Assembly: GCA_024278415.1 (NCBI GenBank)
Contig: JAJRTI010000529.1
Span: 1-5,760, forward strand
Direction: 5' to 3'
Length of the DNA: 5,760 nt
Origin: Planctomycetota bacterium
Lineage (GTDB): Bacteria; Planctomycetota; Brocadiia; JAJRTI01
Shown in pieces: positions 1-3,515 of the stretch (the first letter of the stretch is position 1; the number at the start of each line of letters is the position of its first letter). Below the pieces are notes generated by a model. It saw only the letters and a list, made by a program, of their open reading frames with translations. It searched no databases and was not told where the DNA came from. Made by a program: the position numbers and the translations under genes.

Positions 1-231
1 AAAGACGGGTTAACGGATAAGAGGGGCATGGTCACATTCACAGGCAGCGGCACGCAGGTCATATATTATGGTGCACGTAAACAAGGATACTACACGACCG
101 GTCTCCAGTACGATTTCAAGAAGAAAGGCTTTGGCGTGTGGCTGCCTTGGAACCCGACGCTGGAGGTGGTGCTGCGCGAGAAGCGCAAGCCTATTCCCAT
201 GTACTCTATCTGGGGACATCATACGCATTAA
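1..231 (+). pseudogene. 3' remnant of a carboxypeptidase-regulatory-like domain protein, cut by the RAYT element
   Basis: The frame is open from the first base and ends at TAA 229-231, giving 76 visible residues; the start lies outside the window. The visible stretch reads like a beta-sandwich add-on domain: a TDKRGMVTF turn, ARKQGYYTTG, an aromatic WLPWNPTLEVVL strand, then KPIPMY. From memory, this order (GYY, PWNPT-VVL, NPIPMY) is typical of conserved hypothetical proteins with carboxypeptidase regulatory-like domains in PVC-group bacteria, which continue well beyond NPIPMY. Here the likeness ends at Tyr codon 202-204, and the left inverted repeat of the mobile element begins at 207, so the last residues (IWGHHTH) are read from the element. 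No continuation is recognisable after the element's right end at 1427. The function of the family is not known to me. An intact gene with a short divergent C-terminus is possible but less likely. Confidence 0.55.
207..229 (+). repeat. Left terminal inverted repeat of the RAYT element
   Basis: Starts TATCTGGGGACATC and ends ACGCATT. It matches the reverse complement of 1405-1427 at 20 of 23 positions; the differences are at repeat positions 5, 15 and 16. It also supplies the last codons and the stop of the truncated upstream gene. Confidence 0.65.
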
Positions 232-235
232 AGGC

Positions 236-264
236 TTGACATGGCCGCTGAAGTTCGTTAGCAT
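236..264 (+). promoter_or_regulatory. Sigma70-type promoter of the RAYT gene, predicted leaderless
   Basis: TTGACA (236-241) is a perfect -35, followed by a 17-bp spacer and TAGCAT (259-264), which matches four of six -10 consensus bases. The expected transcription start, about seven bases after the -10, falls at 270-271, that is on the A of the transposase ATG. No Shine-Dalgarno sequence precedes that ATG, so a leaderless mRNA is the consistent reading. The promoter lies inside the element and travels with it. Confidence 0.6.
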
Positions 265-270
265 CTCAGC

Positions 271-951
271 ATGCCCAGACTTGCACGAGTTGTCATCCCC
301 GGCATCCCTCACCACGTGACCCAACGCGGGAATCGACGCTTGCCGACTTTCCTGCGCGACGAGGACTACCAACTCTACCTCGACCTCATGGCCGAGTGGT
401 GCGATACCCGCGGGGTCGAGGTGTGGGCCTATTGCCTCATGCCTAACCACGTGCATCTCGTCGTTGTGCCTGCCACGGAGCAGGCGCTTCGACTGGGCAT
501 TGGCGAAGCGCACCGACGCTACAGCCGACACGTGAACTTTCGAGAGGGTTGGCGGGGCCATCTGTGGCAAGGCCGATTTGCTTCGTATCCCATGGAGGAC
601 GCGTATTTGTACGCCGCGACGCGCTATGTGGAACTGAACCCGGTGCGTGCGAAGCTGGTGGCGAATCCGGCCGAGTATCGCTGGAGCAGCGCCGGCGCGC
701 ATCTGGCAGGCAAGGACGATGTGCTGGTGAAGGCACAGCCGTTGTTGGACCGTTTTGGGGATTGGCGCGAGTTCCTGTCCGCTGGGCTGGGTGAGGAGGA
801 AGCGGCGGTGCTGCGCCGCCACGAGCGCACGGGCCGTCCGTTAGGATCGCCTGAGTTCGTGGCGCGGTTAGAGAAGCTGCTGCGTCGGGCCTTGGCTCCG
901 CGCAAACCAGGGCGGAAACCGAAGGCGAGGCGCAGAGGCAAGAGCCGCTAA
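271..951 (+). CDS. REP-associated tyrosine transposase (RAYT), Y1/HUH (IS200-like) family
   Basis: The product (226 aa) is a DNA single-strand transposase of the Y1_Tnp/TnpA-REP type, which cuts and joins single-stranded DNA at hairpin repeats through a 5'-phosphotyrosine link. In order: the family N-terminus MPRLARVVIPGIPHHVTQRG (residues 1-20) followed by Asn-Arg, the metal-binding HUH signature in MPNHVHLVV (His60 and His62), WQGRFASYPM (residues 99-108), and RYVELNPVRA (118-127), in which Tyr119 is the best candidate for the catalytic tyrosine. A very basic tail (209-226) may bind DNA. The length and the absence of frameshifts suggest an intact enzyme. The ATG at 271 is chosen because it gives the family N-terminus and an in-frame TAG at 259-261 blocks earlier starts. 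It sits inside inverted repeats that break the gene upstream. The exact RAYT subgroup cannot be judged by eye. Confidence 0.93.
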   Translation: MPRLARVVIPGIPHHVTQRGNRRLPTFLRDEDYQLYLDLMAEWCDTRGVEVWAYCLMPNHVHLVVVPATEQALRLGIGEAHRRYSRHVNFREGWRGHLWQGRFASYPMEDAYLYAATRYVELNPVRAKLVANPAEYRWSSAGAHLAGKDDVLVKAQPLLDRFGDWREFLSAGLGEEEAAVLRRHERTGRPLGSPEFVARLEKLLRRALAPRKPGRKPKARRRGKSR

Positions 952-953
952 AC

Positions 954-1221
954 CCGCATATCTCACGAGTCCAGGCGGGCGTCGATGCAAGGCGCACGGT
1001 GCGAAGGCGTGCTCGGGCCACGTCGAGCGCCGTGCGACGCAGCAGCGGCACCAGCCTGCGCCGCCGCGCGGCAGGCAGGCCCAACTGGGCTCGCCCGAAG
1101 GGCCAGCCCGTCCGATTCAACGCGTGCAGGTTGTCGCTCAACTCACGCGTCCGCATGGGCCGGAAGGTTTTCAGACGGCGACTTTTCCGACACTTCTATC
1201 CAGGGCTGGTGAGAAATGCGG
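954..1221. repeat. Inverted repeat pair nested in the element tail
   Basis: CCGCATATCTCAC (954-966) and GTGAGAAATGCGG (1209-1221) are reverse complements at 12 of 13 positions, with weaker likeness continuing about eight bases inward (six of eight). The left copy starts two bases after the transposase stop codon. The right copy shares AAATGCG with the element's own right end (1404-1410), so it may mark an older or alternative terminus. Confidence 0.5.
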
Positions 1222-1223
1222 AC

Positions 1224-1387
1224 TAACAGCCCGTCAACACAGTGCTGCCCTGCTGCGACGGGGTCTTTGCGCCGATCTGTTCGTTGCGAAATCTCGACGA
1301 ATCTCACAATTCGCCTGCGATTCTGCGCCTTGATCTCGGCGCCAATCCCTCCGTCTTGCGACGGACGACTTTATTGACGGGCCGCTA
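1224..1387. repeat. Imperfect long palindrome with a single dyad axis at 1305/1306
   Basis: Several matched blocks share exactly the same centre with no net insertion or deletion: CCCGTCAA (1230-1237) with TTGACGGG (1374-1381), GCGCCGA (1269-1275) with TCGGCGC (1336-1342), and CGAAT (1298-1302) with ATTCG (1309-1313). The intervening sequence pairs only partly. Each arm also contains a local hairpin of similar sequence; the clearest is TCCGTC-TTGC-GACGGA (1350-1365), whose counterpart at 1248-1263 is imperfect. The layout resembles a small structured repeat or an element end. Its role is unknown. Confidence 0.6.
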
Positions 1388-1404
1388 ACACCGACGGCGT
1401 TGAA

Positions 1405-1427
1405 AATGCGTGAGATGTCCCCGGATA
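1405..1427 (-). repeat. Right terminal inverted repeat of the RAYT element
   Basis: AATGCGTGAGATGTCCCC followed by GGATA. On the minus strand it matches 207-229 at 20 of 23 positions. The outermost GGATA merges into the GGATAT cluster that follows. Confidence 0.6.
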
Positions 1428-1509
1428 TTCCTGGGATATTATCTGGATATCTTATCTGGATATCTAACGGATAACGGATATCCTAAGGTGCCCCCGGAGA
1501 TCCGGATAT
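1423..1509. repeat. GGATAT motif cluster with two short tandem repeats
   Basis: GGATAT occurs six times in 87 bp (starts 1423, 1434, 1445, 1458, 1476, 1504), four of them as GGATATC, so that the palindrome GATATC recurs. Within it lie a perfect 13-bp tandem duplication (TTATCTGGATATC at 1439-1451 and 1452-1464) and a perfect 7-bp tandem duplication (TAACGGA at 1465-1471 and 1472-1478). It is A+T-rich compared with all surrounding DNA and directly abuts the right end of the mobile element. The unit could be copied from the element tip by slippage or could be a protein-binding array; the sequence does not decide. Confidence 0.6.
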
Positions 1510-1517
1510 CAATCCGG
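1502..1517 (-). terminator. Hairpin just past the FHA-kinase stop, possible transcript end
   Basis: CCGGAT-ATCA-ATCCGG is a perfect 6-bp stem with a 4-base loop, 15 bp beyond the kinase stop codon on the minus strand. No T-run follows in the direction of transcription, so a classical intrinsic terminator is not supported; RNA 3'-end protection or a chance palindrome within the GGATAT cluster are alternatives. Confidence 0.3.
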
Positions 1518-1532
1518 CCGTGTCGCCTCAAT

Positions 1533-2840
1533 TCAACAGCCCCACAGGCGGACATCGAGCAGCGCCTTACGGATGCTATTCAAGTCGGCGAGCAATTCCG
1601 CCGGCGTCTGATAGCGGTCGTCGGGAGATTTCTGCATGGCCTTCTTGATGGCCGCGTAGAGTTGGGCAATGGCGTCATTATCGAGGCGGAGGGGGAACGC
1701 GGGGGCCTGCGTGCCGACGCGGCGGATCAGCTCGATTGGAGTCGATGCGGCAAAGGGAGGCGTTGCGAGCACCATGTGATAGAGCGTGGCGCCCAAGGAG
1801 TAGAGGTCGGAACGGATGTCCGCGTTCCTGGCGTCGTCGATCTGTTCGGGCGGGATGTATTGGAGGGTGCCCATGCCAACATGGGATTGGGTGAGGGTGC
1901 TGATGCCGGCCGCGTCCATCCACTTGGCCAAGCCCAGATCGGCAAGTTTGGCTCGGCCATGCCGGTTGACAAGGATGTTGCCCGGCTTCACGTCGCGGTG
2001 CACAATGCCCTTCTGGAACGCGTGCTGAAGCGCGGTGGCGACCTGCATCGCGATCCCGACGCATGTGGGACGGGGCAAGCCTTGGCCAGGCGGCATCTCA
2101 TCAAGCCATGCGGCGAGCGTCTTGCCGTCCACGTATTCCATTGCGAGGTAGAGCCAGTGCTCGTGCTTGCCGTGGTCGAACATGCGGACCAAGTTGGGGT
2201 CGGTGAACGTGCGGCCCGCTGCTGCCTCGCGCAGGAAGCGTTTGACCATCTCCCGGTCGCTGGTCAGATGAGGACGAAGGACCTTCAGCGCCACGGTTTG
2301 TTCGCCCTGGCCGCCGACGGCTTTGAAGACCAGGCTTGCTGCGCCCTCGCCGATTTTCTCAAGCAGCCGGTAAGGCCCCAGCGCCTGGCCAGGCTGAGGC
2401 TCCGTGACGCGGCCGCTGCTCTTGCCGCCATCGATCACAACCTCTTGAGTCGGCATTGCCCCAGACTCGTCTTGTTCCGGCGGGCCCTCGATCTTGACGG
2501 TGGGCGTCGTGTCCGTGGACTCGCCCTGCGATGGCTTTGTTCCCGGCGCAAGCACTGTGAAGCGTAGCGCGATCTTTCCGACACGCACCTCGTCCCCATT
2601 CCCCACGAAAGCGGAGTATATGCGAACGCCGTTGATGAATGTCCCGTTGCGGCTGTCATGGTCCTCCACGCTCCAGCGGTTCTGTTGGTGTGCGATCGTG
2701 CAGTGCAGGCGCGAGACGGAAAGCTCATTGATGGGAATGTCGTTGCCGCTATCCCGGCCGATGCTGCACGCGTGGCTCTCCTCGATCGTGAAGGGGCCGT
2801 ATTTCGTTCCAGCACCTTCAGACACAAGCATGGCAGGCAT
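1533..2840 (-). CDS. FHA-domain Hanks-type serine/threonine protein kinase
   Basis: A 435-aa soluble protein kinase fused to a phosphothreonine-binding domain. The FHA domain is at residues ~15-96, with CSIGRD (Arg29), SRLHC (43-47) and DSRNGTFING (62-71), the classic phosphopeptide-binding loops. A polar linker (~98-155) leads to the kinase domain (~157-425): glycine loop GEGAAS (164-169), Lys186 in VALK, Glu205 in the alpha-C helix, HRDVKPGN (281-288), DLG (301-303) in place of DFG, GT (324-325), PPE (330-332) and Asp345. The key catalytic residues are present, so it should be active. Thr315 and Thr317 in the activation loop are candidate autophosphorylation sites. No membrane segment is seen. 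The start at 2840 is supported by GGAGA six bases upstream. It is transcribed away from the second kinase, which suggests a shared signalling locus; substrates are unknown. Confidence 0.93.
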   Translation of the reverse strand: MPAMLVSEGAGTKYGPFTIEESHACSIGRDSGNDIPINELSVSRLHCTIAHQQNRWSVEDHDSRNGTFINGVRIYSAFVGNGDEVRVGKIALRFTVLAPGTKPSQGESTDTTPTVKIEGPPEQDESGAMPTQEVVIDGGKSSGRVTEPQPGQALGPYRLLEKIGEGAASLVFKAVGGQGEQTVALKVLRPHLTSDREMVKRFLREAAAGRTFTDPNLVRMFDHGKHEHWLYLAMEYVDGKTLAAWLDEMPPGQGLPRPTCVGIAMQVATALQHAFQKGIVHRDVKPGNILVNRHGRAKLADLGLAKWMDAAGISTLTQSHVGMGTLQYIPPEQIDDARNADIRSDLYSLGATLYHMVLATPPFAASTPIELIRRVGTQAPAFPLRLDNDAIAQLYAAIKKAMQKSPDDRYQTPAELLADLNSIRKALLDVRLWGC

Positions 2841-2846
2841 GTAGGG

Positions 2847-2851
2847 TCTCC
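2847..2851 (-). promoter_or_regulatory. Ribosome binding site of the FHA kinase
   Basis: On the minus strand GGAGA lies six bases before the ATG at 2840. This favours that start over the internal Met4 codon, which has no comparable site. Confidence 0.6.
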
Positions 2852-2883
2852 GCGGTTAGGCCGATGGGGCTTGGCGTTGCCGA

Positions 2884-2912
2884 ATCCTATCGGCGCCCCC
2901 ACGAAACGTCAA
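2884..2912 (-). promoter_or_regulatory. Sigma70-type promoter of the FHA kinase
   Basis: Read on the minus strand: TTGACG (2912-2907), a 17-bp spacer, TAGGAT (2889-2884). The expected transcript starts near 2877, giving a 5' leader of about 37 bases that includes the ribosome binding site. Confidence 0.65.
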
Positions 2913-3130
2913 GCGCACCGAGCGCAGCGCGACCCAGCCGGGCGCCGCGAGTTGCCGAAAACATCGACCAAAGGTGATCGAGAGCGTGACGCGAGCGTTG
3001 AAGATGTGCAACGGCCTTATCCTCTCACTTTGAGCCAGGAAGACCCCGATGACATGTGAAGCCCTGCGGGGTTCGGCAATGACCACGGTGCGTCTTCGCT
3101 CTCAAGTTGTGGGCAAAGAGCAGCGCTTAT
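2913..3130. other. Intergenic DNA without a recognisable gene
   Basis: A 218-bp stretch between the minus-strand kinase promoter and the REP doublet. Short open frames exist on both strands, but none has a ribosome binding site or recognisable protein motifs. One plus-strand frame ends in an acidic tail before TGA at 3057-3059, but it starts inside the kinase gene. I see no further promoter or hairpin of note. Confidence 0.5.
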
Positions 3131-3275
3131 GGAGTGCGGGGGCAGAGTCCGCCGTACGGCGGACGGCGACCCCGCTTTGGCTCACGCACGCCGACGCGGC
3201 TTCGTATACCAGCGACGCTCGAAAGCCAAAGCGCCGTCGTCGTCCCGCACATGCGGGACTCTGCCGGCGCACTCC
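3131..3275. repeat. REP doublet (BIME-like): two inverted palindromic units
   Basis: Two 52-bp units in opposite orientation, 3131-3182 (plus) and 3224-3275 (minus), separated by 41 bp; they match at 40 of 52 positions. Each begins GGAGTGCG and ends GCTTTGGCT. Each folds into a two-step hairpin: an outer 6-bp stem (GCGGGG/CCCCGC in the left unit, GCGCCG/CGGCGC in the right), a 5x5 internal loop, and an inner stem (GTCCGCC/GGCGGAC and GTCCCGC/GCGGGAC). Ten of the twelve differences form five compensated base pairs. A GGAG-like foot next to an imperfect hairpin is the general form of REP sequences acted on by RAYTs (the E. coli foot is GTAG). The doublet sits between the divergent kinase promoters. 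Whether the local RAYT recognises it is inference. Confidence 0.85.
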
Positions 3276-3306
3276 AAAAAGGCGCGCCGCGCGTGCCGTT
3301 TCGGTT

Positions 3307-3347
3307 GCGGGCGAAGCCCGCTTTGTGACACAACGCCATCGGCGTTG
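3307..3347. repeat. Two compact perfect hairpins downstream of the REP doublet
   Basis: GCGGGC-GAA-GCCCGC (3307-3321, 6-bp stem, 3-base loop) and CAACGCC-ATC-GGCGTTG (3331-3347, 7-bp stem, 3-base loop), nine bases apart. The first contains GCGAAGC, a sequence known to form an unusually stable DNA mini-hairpin. No gene ends just before them and no T-run follows, so I do not call them terminators. They may belong to the same repeat family as the doublet. Confidence 0.5.
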
Positions 3348-3383
3348 ATTGTTCCGCGACATTGATGGAGAAAGGTTTGCTCA

Positions 3384-3412
3384 TTGACGCGGCGTCGCGC
3401 GCCCCATAGAAT
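3384..3412 (+). promoter_or_regulatory. Sigma70-type promoter of the zinc-ribbon kinase
   Basis: TTGACG (3384-3389), a 17-bp spacer, TAGAAT (3407-3412); each box matches five of six consensus bases. The expected start is near 3419, which leaves a 5' leader of about 97 bases before the ATG at 3516. Confidence 0.7.
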
Positions 3413-3424
3413 GGGCGGCGTTGG

Positions 3425-3452
3425 TCGTCATGATTTATGTCGGGCATGACGA
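3425..3452 (+). promoter_or_regulatory. Hairpin in the 5' leader of the zinc-ribbon kinase
   Basis: TCGTCATG (3425-3432) and CATGACGA (3445-3452) form a perfect 8-bp stem with a 12-base loop, starting about six bases after the predicted transcript start. It could stabilise the 5' end of the mRNA or act as an inverted-repeat operator just downstream of the promoter. No known riboswitch or leader motif is recognised. Confidence 0.4.
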
Positions 3453-3500
3453 GGCAGGCCCATTGGCAGGGGCACATTCCCGCGTCTGGCGATGGCAGGC

Positions 3501-3508
3501 AAGGAGAG
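3501..3508 (+). promoter_or_regulatory. Ribosome binding site that sets the kinase start
   Basis: AAGGAGAG ends seven bases before the ATG at 3516. The other in-frame ATG, at 3492, lies upstream of this site and has no ribosome binding site of its own, so 3516 is preferred. Confidence 0.75.
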
Positions 3509-3515
3509 TTCCCAG

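Larger units (their letters stand above)
952..1404. other. Non-coding 3' tail of the RAYT element
   Basis: About 450 bp between the transposase stop and the right inverted repeat. No reading frame here resembles a known protein; the frames that stay open are Arg/Ala/Pro-rich, as expected from G+C-rich non-coding DNA. It instead holds structure: an inverted pair at 954-966/1209-1221, a nested hairpin at 1087-1109 (GGGCT...AGCCC enclosing CCC-GAA-GGG), and a long dyad centred between 1305 and 1306. A decayed passenger gene cannot be excluded for 970-1200. Confidence 0.5.
207..1427 (+). mobile_element. RAYT-carrying element bounded by 23-bp inverted repeats
   Basis: The left end (207-229) and the reverse complement of the right end (1405-1427) match at 20 of 23 positions; both contain GGGGACATC followed by ACGCATT. 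Between them lie one promoter, one Y1/HUH transposase gene and about 450 bp of structured non-coding DNA, which together look like a 1,221-bp mobile unit. The left boundary coincides with the point where the interrupted upstream gene loses family likeness, which independently supports it. No target duplication is evident, as expected for HUH-type transposition. RAYTs are usually described as immobile single-copy genes serving REP repeats, so paired inverted ends around one are noteworthy. The exact outer bases are uncertain by a few nucleotides. Confidence 0.6.

Noticed and set aside
11..20. TAACGGATAA shared with the cluster at 1465-1474
   Set aside because: A 10-base match is expected several times by chance in this window; it does not lie symmetrically at the element ends.
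10..822. Long minus-strand open frame opposite the RAYT gene
   Set aside because: It is antisense to a gene with clear family motifs, shows no recognisable domain, and is explained by high G+C third-codon bias of the real gene.
443..1156. 237-codon minus-strand frame spanning the RAYT 3' half and the element tail
   Set aside because: Composition is Arg/Ala/Pro/Ser-rich with no motif or ribosome binding site, and half of it is antisense to the transposase.
1410..2567. 385-codon plus-strand frame opposite the FHA kinase
   Set aside because: A mirror of the kinase gene: its start lies in the GGATAT cluster and the sequence shows no domain, while the minus strand encodes complete FHA and kinase motifs.
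2658..3059. Plus-strand frame ending in an acidic tail before TGA at 3057-3059
   Set aside because: Its first half is antisense to the FHA kinase and no start signal lies in the intergenic part; too little evidence for a gene or remnant.
3131..3275. CRISPR array
   Set aside because: Only two units, in opposite orientation and with one spacer; inverted palindromic doublet, not direct repeats.
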